From contig CAMBCF010000002.1 of the NCBI GenBank assembly GCA_945864585.1, positions 31,570-95,569 of the forward strand: a stretch of 64,000 bases of DNA, in the 5' to 3' direction. Of this stretch, positions 8,201 through 17,153 are shown piece after piece. The notes below the pieces were generated by a model, which saw nothing but the letters and a program-made list of their open reading frames with translations, was not told the DNA's origin and did no database searches. How positions within the stretch are numbered: position 1 is the first letter of the stretch; each line of letters starts with the position of its first letter. Origin of the DNA: Bordetella parapertussis. GTDB lineage: Bacteria; Pseudomonadota; Gammaproteobacteria; Burkholderiales; SG8-41. The translations under genes were made by a program, and so were the position numbers.

Positions 8201-9160
8201 TTACACCTTCCGCAACTTCTGCAACGACCGCAGATTCTTCGGTATCGGCTGATCCGGATGCGTGGTCGGCCAGTCGGTGTAGCTCACCTCGCCCACATAG
8301 ATGTCGCCGTGTGCATCCAGCGCCACGCCATGCGGCGCGATGAATTTTCCGCTCTCGGTGCCGGGGCCATTCTCGCCACCCAGCCGCGCAATCACCGTAC
8401 CTTTTTTGTCAACGATGCTGATGCGCGGGCCGATGTTGGGATGCAGGCGATTAACTCTGGCGCCGGAGCCGAGTTCGCCGATGATGAATTCAAGCTTCGC
8501 CCCGCGATGGCAGAACAGGCCGCAGGGCCGGTGCATATTGTTCCACTGCGCCTCATACTTGCCGTCGCCATTGAAAACCTGCACGCGGTGATTTTCGCGG
8601 TCGGCCACGTACACCCAGCCCTCGGCGTCGGTGACGATGTTGTGCACGATGTTGAACTGGCCGGGATCGGTGCCCGGCTCACCCCACGACATCAGCAGTT
8701 TGCCGTCGGGCGAATACTTGTGCACCCTGGCATTGCCGTAACCATCGGACACATAGATTTCGCCCTTGGGTGACAAAGCCGTATGCGTGCAGCGGTGAAA
8801 CGGCAGACCACTCATGTAGGGCGCAGGTTTGCCGGGGGTGCCGATCTCCATCAGTATTTTGCCCATGGTGGTGCACTTGCGCACCACGTGGCCGCCGTCA
8901 TCGGTGAGGTACAGCGTGTCGTCTGCGTCGATGTGCAGGCCATGCGCGCGCGGATACTGGCCTTCGCCCCACGAGCGCAGAAAATTGCCGTCGCGGTCAA
9001 ACACCATCATCGGATGCTCGCCGCGGTTGAACACGTAAACCTGATCCTTGCTGTCGGTCGCGACCGCGCCTACGTCCTTGAATTCCCAACCGTCGGGCAG
9101 TTTGGCCCAGTTGTCGATAACTTCGTAACGATGCTCTCCGCTGCCCAGAATGACTGACAT
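8201..9160 (-). CDS. NHL-repeat beta-propeller protein
   Basis: Starting at ATG 9160 (MSVILGSGEHRYEVIDNWAK; the upstream 15 codons are not needed), this 319-residue protein consists of repeated propeller blades with NHL features: VATDSKDQVYVFNRGEHPMM, LHIDADDTLYLTDDGGH, IVTDAEGWVYVADRENHRV and VALDAHGDIYVGE. It resembles peptidyl-alpha-hydroxyglycine alpha-amidating lyase-like proteins, which bind ligands or cleave C-N or lactone bonds. No signal peptide is evident. It lies 23 bases upstream of the enolase-superfamily gene, suggesting a joint role such as lactone hydrolysis, but that is inference. Confidence 0.8.
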   Translation of the reverse strand: MSVILGSGEHRYEVIDNWAKLPDGWEFKDVGAVATDSKDQVYVFNRGEHPMMVFDRDGNFLRSWGEGQYPRAHGLHIDADDTLYLTDDGGHVVRKCTTMGKILMEIGTPGKPAPYMSGLPFHRCTHTALSPKGEIYVSDGYGNARVHKYSPDGKLLMSWGEPGTDPGQFNIVHNIVTDAEGWVYVADRENHRVQVFNGDGKYEAQWNNMHRPCGLFCHRGAKLEFIIGELGSGARVNRLHPNIGPRISIVDKKGTVIARLGGENGPGTESGKFIAPHGVALDAHGDIYVGEVSYTDWPTTHPDQPIPKNLRSLQKLRKV

Positions 9161-9239
9161 TACTCGCTCCCTGTTGTTGAGATTCGACTCGATTGTAACG
9201 AACAACGGGTGCGGCAGCAGCCCGATTACTTCGCTAACC

Positions 9240-9353
9240 CGTCATTCCGGCGACAGCCGGAATCCAGTGCGTGTCATTATGCGAAGCATCCTGAATCTTG
9301 ATCTTTCGGATCGGGATCACGTACTAGATTCCGGCTTGCGCCGGAATGACGAG
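9240..9353. repeat. REP-like pair, family F copy 2, in a 313-base gene-free gap
   Basis: Two palindromes, CATTCCGGCGACAGCCGGAAT at the left and ATTCCGGCTTGCGCCGGAAT at the right, are in opposite orientation around a short spacer, as in a BIME. Nothing coding was recognised in the rest of 9161-9473. Confidence 0.8.
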
Positions 9354-9473
9354 TGTGAGGAAAGTTCAGTTGTAAGTGCCTGATAGCATGCAACACTACA
9401 TTACCGCGCCGTGGAAAACGCTTTCCTGCGCCACGCTTCCCACTCGCGATCTATTCTCCAATAGCACTGCGCT

Positions 9474-10163
9474 TCAGCCCCACAACCGCGGCAACTCCGC
9501 AATGCTGCCGAGCAGAAAAGCAGGCGTCTCCCGCGCCAGTTGCTCACGCCCATGCGCCCCCGACAGTACGCCCACACTCACCGCCACCCCCGCATTGCGC
9601 GCAGCCTGCAAATCCGAAACCGTATCGCCCACATTGAGCACATGGCGTACATCCACTGTGCCGGTGGCTTCCATCGCACGAAAAATCATGTAGGGTGCGG
9701 GCCGTCCCTGAGGCACATCGTCGCCGCAAATCACCGCATCCGCGACACTGCGCCAGCCCAGCGCATCGAGCAGCAGGTTGGTGATGTCTCGGTCAAAACC
9801 GGTGTTGAGCGCAAGCTTGATGTTGTGCTCACGCAACCAGCTAAAGGTCTCCACAGCCCCGGCAACCGGCTCAGCCTCGCGCGTAAAAACGCGCTGCAGG
9901 TGCTGCTTGAACGAGGCATACACTGCTTCCACGCGCCCGGCATCGGCGCCGTATTTCGGGAACACCAGGGTCGCGATCGCCTCGCGCTTGGACGCGCCGC
10001 GCACGGCGTTGATTTGCGCTGCCGAAGCCTCAACACCATGATCCGCCAGCGCCGCTGCAAACGCACGCGCGACTTCGCCGCTATCCTTGACGGTGGTGCC
10101 CGCCATATCAGACACCACCAACCGAACGCTCTGAACCGCGTCTAATCGAGCGGCTTCAGACAA
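9474..10163 (-). CDS. Phosphonatase-like HAD-superfamily hydrolase
   Basis: The 229-residue protein carries the HAD nucleophile motif DMAGTT (Asp19), the GASKREAI cap segment with the lysine expected of phosphonoacetaldehyde-hydrolase relatives, motif II near LALNTGFDR and motif IV GDTVSDLQAARNAG. It belongs to the phosphonatase-like group, whose in vivo substrate is poorly defined; cleavage of a phosphorylated small molecule is expected. Its start overlaps the stop of the upstream alpha/beta hydrolase gene by 8 bases, so it is the last gene of a three-gene unit with MmgE/PrpD. Confidence 0.85.
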   Translation of the reverse strand: MSEAARLDAVQSVRLVVSDMAGTTVKDSGEVARAFAAALADHGVEASAAQINAVRGASKREAIATLVFPKYGADAGRVEAVYASFKQHLQRVFTREAEPVAGAVETFSWLREHNIKLALNTGFDRDITNLLLDALGWRSVADAVICGDDVPQGRPAPYMIFRAMEATGTVDVRHVLNVGDTVSDLQAARNAGVAVSVGVLSGAHGREQLARETPAFLLGSIAELPRLWG

Positions 10164-11001
10164 CGACGTTCAATCCAGCGGCTCCAGCTTGATAAGCGAC
10201 CACTGCGCCGGATTTCGCCAGAAGAAATTCCAGCAGATCACGATTGAATTGCTCCGCGCGCGTGGTGGTGAATGAATGCCCGCCGCCTTTGCTCATGATG
10301 AGCCTCGCGCCGGGAATCGCCTGCGCCAGCGCCTCGGAAAAATAAGCCGGCGTGATGAAATCGCTGTCACTGCCCATCACCAGCGTCTCGGCTTTGATGT
10401 TGGGCAGGCCCGCGCGGCGGTCAAACTGGAGCAGCGCATTGATGCGCCCCACAGAAACTTCCACGGGTGAAGATTTTGTCGGCGCGCGCTTGCGCTCCTC
10501 TTCGATTTCGGCGTCGTGCGCGTTGACGTAATCCGGCGAATACAAAAACAGTGGATGAAACTGAGCGTGCAACTCCGGGCCCGCCTGCAGATACATATCG
10601 CGGCGCGCGTGAAACAAGCGCCGGAACCACGGATCGCAATGCGTCCAGGTACTGCACAGCGCGAGTTTCATCACGCGCTGCGGATATTCAATCGCAATGG
10701 TTTGCCCTATCGCGCCGCCGGTGGACATGCCGACGATATGCGCGCGTTCGATTTTCAGCACATCCATCAGCCCGATGAGTTCTGCCGCCATTTGATCGAC
10801 CGAGAACTCGCGCTGGATGCGATCACTGCCGCCGGTGCCGCGCTGGTCGTAGGTGATCACGCGAAAATGTTTTGCGAACAGCGGCGCCTGCGGCGCCCAA
10901 TAACGCCCGACGCCATTCAATCCGCTGACGAAGATGAGCGCTTCGCCCTGCCCTGCATCTTCGTATTGAATCTCACCGCCTGCTACTGCTGCCATAGGCA
11001 T
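10156..11001 (-). CDS. Alpha/beta hydrolase (3-oxoadipate enol-lactonase-like)
   Basis: ATG 11001 (MPMAAVAGGEIQYEDAGQG) follows a GGAG site and gives 281 residues; the longer open frame overlaps the MmgE/PrpD gene. The nucleophile elbow is GMSTGG (Ser93), an acid is expected in the GSDSDFITP segment, and the His lies in GGGHSFTT. The short cap and TYDQRGTGGSD motif resemble enol-lactonases and related C-C or ester hydrolases. It starts 8 bases after the MmgE/PrpD stop and overlaps the HAD gene, so all three are co-transcribed. The substrate is unknown. Confidence 0.85.
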   Translation of the reverse strand: MPMAAVAGGEIQYEDAGQGEALIFVSGLNGVGRYWAPQAPLFAKHFRVITYDQRGTGGSDRIQREFSVDQMAAELIGLMDVLKIERAHIVGMSTGGAIGQTIAIEYPQRVMKLALCSTWTHCDPWFRRLFHARRDMYLQAGPELHAQFHPLFLYSPDYVNAHDAEIEEERKRAPTKSSPVEVSVGRINALLQFDRRAGLPNIKAETLVMGSDSDFITPAYFSEALAQAIPGARLIMSKGGGHSFTTTRAEQFNRDLLEFLLAKSGAVVAYQAGAAGLNVVV

Positions 11002-11008
11002 TTTTGAA

Positions 11009-12373
11009 CTACTCCGTTCTACACGCCAGCAACGCGCACAAGTCCGCCACATCGGGCGTGGCCAGCCGTTCGAGATGATCCAGCATCTCGATCACCTGCG
11101 ACAGCTTCGGCTCGGCCAGCCGCACACTCAGGCAATCGTGAATTTTCGCGCGATGCAGGTCAGCGGGTAGCGGCTCGCCCCAGGTGCCCGGCGGCTTGCG
11201 GCAGGTGCGGCTCACCACCGTGCCGTCATTCAGGGTCACTTCGATCAGTACATGCATACGACGGGTGTCTCTGGAAATACCCGCGTCCTGCTCCAGCGTG
11301 ATTTTGTCGAGCAGGGCAACCATATCGGCACTGAAACGCCGTTCATCGGTAAACGTCGTGCTGCCGATAACGCCATCCAGCAACGCCGCAGCAGCAACGT
11401 ACTGAAAACTGAATTTGCCTTCGAGACCGATGTGCGGTTTGGGCCGGTTGGCATCGGGAATTTCCGGCGTAACGAGGCGCACGGCGCTGATATTCGCCGC
11501 GTCACCAACGTCGGCGCGCGCATCCAGCGCCGCCGCAATCGCAAAGTGGGTGGGATACTTCGACGCATAAAATTTGATCGCCATGCCTGGATCAACACAG
11601 CGATACGGGTTGCCGTACTGCAGCAACAGGTCGTAGTCGAAATGCGATTTGAAAAACGTATCCACATAACCCTGCGCTGCGCCGAAAATATCCGGGTTGG
11701 CGGTAAAACCGCGCGCGGCCAGCGCAGCCGCCTCCACGCCGGCCGCCGCCACATTGGCGCAGTGCGTGCATTTCACCATCGAACCGGTGTTTGCCGACAG
11801 GCCGCCGCAACGCGAAGCCGCAATACCGAATGCATGACTAAGCTGCTGCGGCGTCAATTTCATCATATGCGCCGCCGCCACGGTGGAACCCATGACTCCG
11901 ATCACGCCCGGCGTATGAAACGGCAGCGCGCCGCGCTGCGCGTCCGCCGCCAGCAGCACTCTGCCCTGCATCTCAAAACCCTTTGCGCACGCGGCGATGA
12001 TTTCCCGGCCGTCGACATGGCGCGATTCCGCCAGCGCGAACGCCACCGGCACCGTCGGCGACACCGCGTGCGTCGGCGGATTGGACATGGGTTCGAAATC
12101 GAGCACGTGCATCGATGCCGCATTCACGTACGCAGCTTCCACCGGTGTGGTCTTGAAGCCGAACCCCCATACCGTCGCGCGCTGCGCGCGGCCCTGATTG
12201 GCGGCAAAGTCGGCGAGTATGCGCGGTGGCTCTTCCATGCTGCCGGCAATCGCCACCGCCACGCCGTCGGCGATCAGGCGCTTGACCACCGTCACCGTTT
12301 CAGCATTCAGATCGGCATAGGTGATCGGACACACGCGCTCGGCGATGGCCAGTGTTGGATTTTCCGGTTTCAT
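11009..12373 (-). CDS. MmgE/PrpD family protein (1)
   Basis: The 454-residue protein shows MmgE/PrpD features: an all-helical N-terminal half with HTPGVIGVMGSTVAAAHMMKL and FGIAASRCGGLSANTGSMVKCTHCANVAAAG, and a C-terminal lid with FKSHFDYD and the Y.KPH-like HIGLEGKFSFQYVAAAALLDG segment. Family members include 2-methylcitrate dehydratase and cis-aconitate decarboxylase, so a hydro-lyase or decarboxylase on a tricarboxylic-type acid is plausible. It heads the unit with the hydrolase and HAD genes, and is divergent from the Bug gene at 12448. Confidence 0.85.
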   Translation of the reverse strand: MKPENPTLAIAERVCPITYADLNAETVTVVKRLIADGVAVAIAGSMEEPPRILADFAANQGRAQRATVWGFGFKTTPVEAAYVNAASMHVLDFEPMSNPPTHAVSPTVPVAFALAESRHVDGREIIAACAKGFEMQGRVLLAADAQRGALPFHTPGVIGVMGSTVAAAHMMKLTPQQLSHAFGIAASRCGGLSANTGSMVKCTHCANVAAAGVEAAALAARGFTANPDIFGAAQGYVDTFFKSHFDYDLLLQYGNPYRCVDPGMAIKFYASKYPTHFAIAAALDARADVGDAANISAVRLVTPEIPDANRPKPHIGLEGKFSFQYVAAAALLDGVIGSTTFTDERRFSADMVALLDKITLEQDAGISRDTRRMHVLIEVTLNDGTVVSRTCRKPPGTWGEPLPADLHRAKIHDCLSVRLAEPKLSQVIEMLDHLERLATPDVADLCALLACRTE

Positions 12374-12411
12374 GATGACTCTTTATTGGTTTTTACAAAA
12401 GCCGGGGCGAT

Positions 12412-12417
12412 TATAAT
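12412..12417 (+). promoter_or_regulatory. Candidate -10 box of the Bug gene at 12448
   Basis: A perfect TATAAT hexamer lies in the 74-base gap between divergent genes, 30 bases before the ATG. An upstream TTTACA (12392-12397) is only 14 bases away, shorter than optimal, so the -35 assignment is uncertain. Confidence 0.4.
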
Positions 12418-12447
12418 GGGAACATTGAATTTACCGAAAACGCGAAA

Positions 12448-13407
12448 ATGAAAAATGCATGGTTAGTGATACTCGCCGGCTGGCTGCTGATCTCTCTGGG
12501 CGCGCACGCTGCCTACCCCACACGACGCATTGAAGTCGTGCCCGCGGGCAATGCGGGCGGCGGACTCGATACCGCCGCCCGCGCGCTGGATATCGCGTTG
12601 CACGAAACGCAGCTGCTCAGCCAGCCGATGGTCATCAACAATATGGGGGGTGCTGCGGGTGACGCCGCAAAAGCCTATGTGCACCAGAAGAAAGGCGACG
12701 CGCATGTGCTGTACGTCGAGAGCAATCGCATTTATCAAAACAAGATCGTCGGCACCACGCAACTCGATTTCGACAATTTTGTGCCGCTGGCAAGGCTGAT
12801 CACCGAGTACCTGGTGTGGGTGGTGCGTGCCGACGCCCCGCTGCGCAGCGCCAAAGACATTCTCGATCAGGTCAAAGGCGACCCCACTTCGGTCACCTTC
12901 GGCGTCGGGTCCATGCCCAGCAACGATTACTTCAATATCCTGCGCCCGGCGATGCAGCACGGCGCAGATTACAAAAAGCTGCGCATTGCAGCGTTCAGGG
13001 GCAATTTGAACATTCAGTTGCTGGGCGGCCACGTGCAGGTAATTTCAACCACCGTATCCGAAGCAAAGGAGCACGCCAAAGCCGGCAAAGCGCGGCTGAT
13101 CGCGACTTCTGCGCCCTCGCCGCAGGGCGGCGAATTGAAGGGCGTGCCACACTGGCGCGGCATGGGCATCGACATGCAAGTGCTGCATTGGCGCGGCCTG
13201 TTCGCTCCCCCCGGCACGCCCCGCGAGGTGGTGGCATTCTGGGACGAGCGCCTCGGCAAGCTGATGAAAACCGAAGCGTGGAAAAAAGCGCTGGATCAAT
13301 ACGGCTGGGCGGACGCGTTTGCGGATTCCGCGCAGTTCAAGCGCGAGCTGGAAGCCGAACGTGAGGTTACCGCTAAGTTGCTGCGTGAACTGGGGTTTGC
13401 GAAGTGA
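12448..13407 (+). CDS. Bug/TctC-type tripartite tricarboxylate transporter substrate-binding protein (1, divergent)
   Basis: The 319-residue protein has a signal peptide (MKNAWLVILAGWLLISLGAH, cleaved after AHA) and a TctC-like lobe starting IEVVPAGNAGGGLDTAARAL. It departs from the other eight Bug proteins here: the usual PFxPGG loop is replaced by PAGNAGGG, the invariant PYKG loop by the AAFRGNLNIQ segment, and the C-terminus is rich in charged helices. It therefore likely belongs to the TctC subgroup proper, binding citrate-like anions. It is the only plus-strand gene of this area and divergent from MmgE/PrpD (1). Confidence 0.82.
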   Translation: MKNAWLVILAGWLLISLGAHAAYPTRRIEVVPAGNAGGGLDTAARALDIALHETQLLSQPMVINNMGGAAGDAAKAYVHQKKGDAHVLYVESNRIYQNKIVGTTQLDFDNFVPLARLITEYLVWVVRADAPLRSAKDILDQVKGDPTSVTFGVGSMPSNDYFNILRPAMQHGADYKKLRIAAFRGNLNIQLLGGHVQVISTTVSEAKEHAKAGKARLIATSAPSPQGGELKGVPHWRGMGIDMQVLHWRGLFAPPGTPREVVAFWDERLGKLMKTEAWKKALDQYGWADAFADSAQFKRELEAEREVTAKLLRELGFAK

Positions 13408-13422
13408 CCCAATCAATTATTC

Positions 13423-13520
13423 GTGGGTTAGGCGCGCCCTTTGCGCCATAACCCACCGGGTAGTATCGATATGCATGCGGGACGGTGGGTTACGGCGACA
13501 AACCCCGTCGCCTAACCCAC
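13423..13520. repeat. Family D repeat, copy 1 (GTGGGTTA...TAACCCAC)
   Basis: GTGGGTTAGGCGCGCCC at the left is mirrored by CGCCTAACCCAC at the right, with an inner ATAACCCACCG / GGTGGGTTAC pair. It fills the gap between two convergent genes, where it may work as a bidirectional terminator. A related copy lies at 21332-21441. Confidence 0.85.
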
Positions 13521-13526
13521 AAATTC

Positions 13527-14552
13527 CTACCTTCCCGCCAGTGTCGGCAATATACGCAGCGCATTGTCGCGATCAATGGCACGCCGCTCTGCCGCGGTGA
13601 AGCGCTGATACTTTGCCAGCCCCTCGTTGACTTCCGCGCCGGTGCGGAACGGATAATCCGTGCCATATAAAAACTGCGACACCGGCGCGATGTGCAGCAG
13701 CGCATCGAGTGCGCCCGGATGATTGCCCTGCGCCATGTCGTAGTAGAACTTCGACAGCTCATGCCTGAAGCCGTTGGGCAGTTTTTCCTTGATGCCCTTG
13801 ATCGTCGTTTCCTCGCGCTGGAAGCGCGACACCAGAAATGGCGTAACGCCGCCGCCGTGCGAAAAAATCCATTGGATGTCCGGATAACGCGCGGCCGCGC
13901 CGTGAAACATCAGGCTCGCCATGGTGCGCGTGGTATCCACCGCGTATTCGATGGTGCCCACAGATACGGGTGCGGGAATTTTGCCGCAGCATTGCGGCGC
14001 CAGCGGATGCGTGTACACCACCGCCTTACGGCGGTTCAGTTCTTCAAGCACCGGCCAGAAGGCAGGGTCACCCAGATAGCGGCCACCGTAACTCGTCATT
14101 AAACAAAAACCTTCCGCCTTGAGTGTGTCCAGCGCATAGGCAATTTCAGCAAGGCTGCCTTCGGTATCGGTATACGGCAGCGCGGCGAAGCTGCCGAAGC
14201 GGCCTTTATGCTCACTGGTGACTTTGGTGGAATATTCATTAGCCTCGCGCGCGAGCGTGCGTCCGAGGGCAACGTCGCCGATCGCTATCGCCGGTTGTAT
14301 CAACGACAGCAGCGAGGTCTGTATGCCGCTCTTGTCCATGTCGTCGAGCGACATTTGCACCGACCATTTGGCGTGGCCCTGCCCGCGCTGCTTTAACGCC
14401 GCGGAGTAGCCGGGTGACACAAAGTGATGATGTACATCGATGCGCTGCGGCTTTGCGCCGGCACCATCGGTGGACGCGCAACCGTGCAGAAAGGTGCTCA
14501 CGCCGAGCGCCGCCATGCCTGCTAAAAATTCGCGCCGATTCCGTTCACTCAT
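13527..14552 (-). CDS. Amidohydrolase_2 family metal-dependent hydrolase, Tat/lipoprotein-type signal
   Basis: The 341-residue protein opens with a twin-arginine signal (SERNRREFLAGMAALGVST) and a possible lipobox LHGC (Cys25). It then shows the ACMSD-type barrel: HHH at 41-43 (DVHHHFVSPG), THPLAPQCC in mid-barrel, IFSHGGG further on and YGTDYPFRTG carrying the final Asp. Relatives decarboxylate or hydrolyse aromatic or lactone carboxylates (ACMSD, LigI). A Tat-exported form implies a folded, metal-loaded periplasmic enzyme, unusual for the family. It is downstream of an acyl-CoA synthetase in a co-directional run. Confidence 0.83.
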   Translation of the reverse strand: MSERNRREFLAGMAALGVSTFLHGCASTDGAGAKPQRIDVHHHFVSPGYSAALKQRGQGHAKWSVQMSLDDMDKSGIQTSLLSLIQPAIAIGDVALGRTLAREANEYSTKVTSEHKGRFGSFAALPYTDTEGSLAEIAYALDTLKAEGFCLMTSYGGRYLGDPAFWPVLEELNRRKAVVYTHPLAPQCCGKIPAPVSVGTIEYAVDTTRTMASLMFHGAAARYPDIQWIFSHGGGVTPFLVSRFQREETTIKGIKEKLPNGFRHELSKFYYDMAQGNHPGALDALLHIAPVSQFLYGTDYPFRTGAEVNEGLAKYQRFTAAERRAIDRDNALRILPTLAGR

Positions 14553-14594
14553 GAATACTCCTCGTTAATATTTTATTTAAAAACACACGTTACA

Positions 14595-16169
14595 TCACTT
14601 TTCACACAATGCTGCCACTGCCATTTCGCGCAATCTGGTTTTTTGTATTTTGTTCCCATTCGCACTCGCTGTAAACGGAAACACAGCTATGGGCAACACG
14701 TGGTGCGGCACTTTGTAGTTCGCAATTTGTTTTTTGCAATGCGCGATCAGCGCGGCTTCGTCGACGCCCGCGCCGTTTTTCGGCAACACAAACGCCACCG
14801 GCATCGGGCCGCGCGGGCCGTCGATACCCACCACCTGACTCACTGCCACTGTGGGATGCGCATCGAGCACAGCCTCGATCTCCAGCGGGTTCACCAAAAA
14901 CCCCGACAGCCGCAACACATCACCGATGCGCGACAAATACACAAACTCGCCCTCACGCACGGTATAGCCCAGATCACCGCTTTTGAAAAATCCGTCGGTG
15001 GTGAATGCCGCCGCGGTGGCTTGCGGGTTGCCGTAATAAGCCATCATGCAGCTTGGCCCCTTGAATTCCAGTTCGCCCTGTTCGCCGTGCGGCAGGATCG
15101 CGCCGGTGTCGGTGTGCCGCGCACGCACCTGCGTCTCTGCCGTAATCAATTTGCCACCGCCGATTTCGCGTTGCTCCGGTGACGCATCCGCGGATTGCTG
15201 CGACAGCACGGCCTGCATTTCACTGGAGCCGTAGATGCCGATCATGCGCAGACCGCGTGCATCCGCGGCACGCGCCTGCCCCGCGCGCACGCCCAGCACC
15301 ACGCGCACGCTGGGATACGGTATCGGTAGCGGCGACGCTTCGCGCAATTGCGCCACCACGTCACCGGTGGCGTGTATATGCGTGACGGCATACTTGTTGA
15401 TGGCGCGCGCGGCGGCCTGCGCTTCAAACGTGGGCATCATGACCAGCGGACGCGCGCCTGCCAGCGGACTCATGGCGTTGCTCATGCCAAAGGTGCCGCA
15501 CATCGGCGCACTCAACAGCGTGCAGGCGTCCGCATCGCCATAGCCGAAACCGCGCGCCGCCTCCGCCGCGTGACTGGCAATGGATGCCTGATGGTGCAGC
15601 ACGAATTTGGGCAGTTTGGTGGTGCCTGAGGTGGTGAAGATCAGACAGCCCAGAGCGGGCCGCGCGTGATCGTGCGCATAAGGCGTGCGCTGCGCGAGGT
15701 CGCGATACGCCATCACCGGATGACTGAGGATTTCATGGCGCGGCGGCGCATCGTCGCGTTCGCCATAGGCCACGATGGTCTTCAGCTCCTTGAGTGCTTC
15801 GACACCGGCGTCGCGCAGTATGCCGTCGAAATCGATGTACCGGAAACCGGGCCAGTAGATAAGCACCCTGGCGCCGGAACGCCCGACGATGTCGGCGATC
15901 TCGCTCGAGCGAAAGCGCGTGTTGACCGCCACCACGATCGCACCCAGCCGCGCGCACGCAAAAAAACACGCAAACCACGCCATCACATTGGGCAACCACA
16001 GCGCCACGCGGTCGCCCTCACGCACGCCCAGATCGTGCAGCCCCTGCGCCACCCTGCGGCTTTCGTCATCCAGGGCGGCTGCAGTCACCGGCGTGTCGCG
16101 ATCAATGAGGGCGACGCCGCCTGCCGCAACGCGACGCGCGAGCAATTCTGTCAGTGTTTGCGGATTCAT
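14595..16169 (-). CDS. AMP-binding acyl-CoA synthetase / ligase
   Basis: The 524-residue protein belongs to the ANL superfamily: P-loop TTSGTTKLPK (179-188), GIYGSSEMQ corresponding to the YGxTE motif, SGDLGY, the hinge YLSRIGDVLRLSGFLVNPLE, and a late catalytic Lys in NGNKIQKTRLRE. It would activate a carboxylic acid through an acyl-AMP to its CoA thioester in the cytoplasm. Its start overlaps the stop of the upstream Bug gene by 4 bases, linking it to uptake of its own substrate. Which acid is unclear; aromatic or medium-chain acids are usual. Confidence 0.87.
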   Translation of the reverse strand: MNPQTLTELLARRVAAGGVALIDRDTPVTAAALDDESRRVAQGLHDLGVREGDRVALWLPNVMAWFACFFACARLGAIVVAVNTRFRSSEIADIVGRSGARVLIYWPGFRYIDFDGILRDAGVEALKELKTIVAYGERDDAPPRHEILSHPVMAYRDLAQRTPYAHDHARPALGCLIFTTSGTTKLPKFVLHHQASIASHAAEAARGFGYGDADACTLLSAPMCGTFGMSNAMSPLAGARPLVMMPTFEAQAAARAINKYAVTHIHATGDVVAQLREASPLPIPYPSVRVVLGVRAGQARAADARGLRMIGIYGSSEMQAVLSQQSADASPEQREIGGGKLITAETQVRARHTDTGAILPHGEQGELEFKGPSCMMAYYGNPQATAAAFTTDGFFKSGDLGYTVREGEFVYLSRIGDVLRLSGFLVNPLEIEAVLDAHPTVAVSQVVGIDGPRGPMPVAFVLPKNGAGVDEAALIAHCKKQIANYKVPHHVLPIAVFPFTASANGNKIQKTRLREMAVAALCEK

Positions 16170-17152
16170 TCGACTTTCATGCCCACGGCTTTGACCAATT
16201 TGCCGTAGCGCGCCAGCTCTGATTTGATCATCTCGCCCAGTTGCTGCGGCGTGCCTGCTTCCGGCTCGTAGCCTTGTGCGGCGAGGCGCTCGCGCACTTC
16301 CGGTGACTTGATGATTGCCGCTATTTCAGCGTTCAGCCGGTCAACAACGGCTTTCGACGTGCCGCGCGGCGCGACCGTCGCATTCCAGCCGCGCATATCG
16401 TAGCCTGCCACGCCGCTCTCCGCGATGGTCGGCGTTTGCGCCGCCAGCGGCGAACGCTGTGCACTGGTGACCGCGAGTAAACGCAGCCGTCCAGTGCGCA
16501 CGAACGCCTGCACCGCCGCCATGCTGGTGAAGCTCATCGACACCTGTCCGCCAACCAGATCGGTGAGCGCCGGCGCGCTGCCTTTATACGGAATGTGGCG
16601 GATGTCGATGCCGGCCATGCTGTTTAAAAGCTCGCCGCAAAAATGCCCGCCCGCGCCGACACCCGCCGAGGAATAGGTAAGCGCGCCGGGTCGCGCCTTG
16701 GCGAGCGCCACCAATTGCTTTATATCGTGCGCCGGCAGCGATGGATGCACCACCAGCACCAGGGACTGCGTCGCCAGCAGCGCCACCGGCTCGAAATCGC
16801 GCACCACGTCATACGGCAGCTTCAAGCGAACATTGGGCACGATGGCAAACGTGGTGTGGCTGCTCACCAGCACGGTGTAACCGTCGGGCGCTGCCTTCGC
16901 CACCAGCTCCGTGCCGATGATGGTGCTGCCACCCGGACGATTGTCGATGATCACCTGCTGCGCCAGCCGCTTGGTTAATTCATCGGCATAGGCGCGGGCA
17001 ATGATGTCGTTGCCGCCGCCCGGCGGATACGGCACGATGATGCGCACCGCGCGTGCGGGGTAAATTTGCTGCGCGTGGCTGCTGCCAGCGCCTAAGCCGC
17101 TTACTATGAAGCAATAAAAAAATACTCTTAAAAACAGATACTTACGTATCAT
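16166..17152 (-). CDS. Bug-type solute-binding protein (2)
   Basis: This 328-residue protein has a signal peptide (MIRKYLFLRVFFYCFIVSG, cleavage after SHA) and the standard Bug motifs: VPYPPGGGNDIIAR, VIIDNRPGGSTIIG, DGYTVL, and HIPYKGSAPALTDL lining the carboxylate pocket. It is expected in the periplasm. It sits two bases after the pirin stop and overlaps the acyl-CoA synthetase start, which makes a matched capture-activation pair plausible. Confidence 0.9.
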   Translation of the reverse strand: MIRKYLFLRVFFYCFIVSGLGAGSSHAQQIYPARAVRIIVPYPPGGGNDIIARAYADELTKRLAQQVIIDNRPGGSTIIGTELVAKAAPDGYTVLVSSHTTFAIVPNVRLKLPYDVVRDFEPVALLATQSLVLVVHPSLPAHDIKQLVALAKARPGALTYSSAGVGAGGHFCGELLNSMAGIDIRHIPYKGSAPALTDLVGGQVSMSFTSMAAVQAFVRTGRLRLLAVTSAQRSPLAAQTPTIAESGVAGYDMRGWNATVAPRGTSKAVVDRLNAEIAAIIKSPEVRERLAAQGYEPEAGTPQQLGEMIKSELARYGKLVKAVGMKVE

Positions 17153-17153
17153 T

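Noticed and set aside
11252-12451. Long plus-strand ORF (399 codons) over MmgE/PrpD (1)
   Set aside because: Arg/His-rich shadow of the minus-strand gene, with no start signal and no recognisable domain; GC-rich codon use opens this antisense frame.
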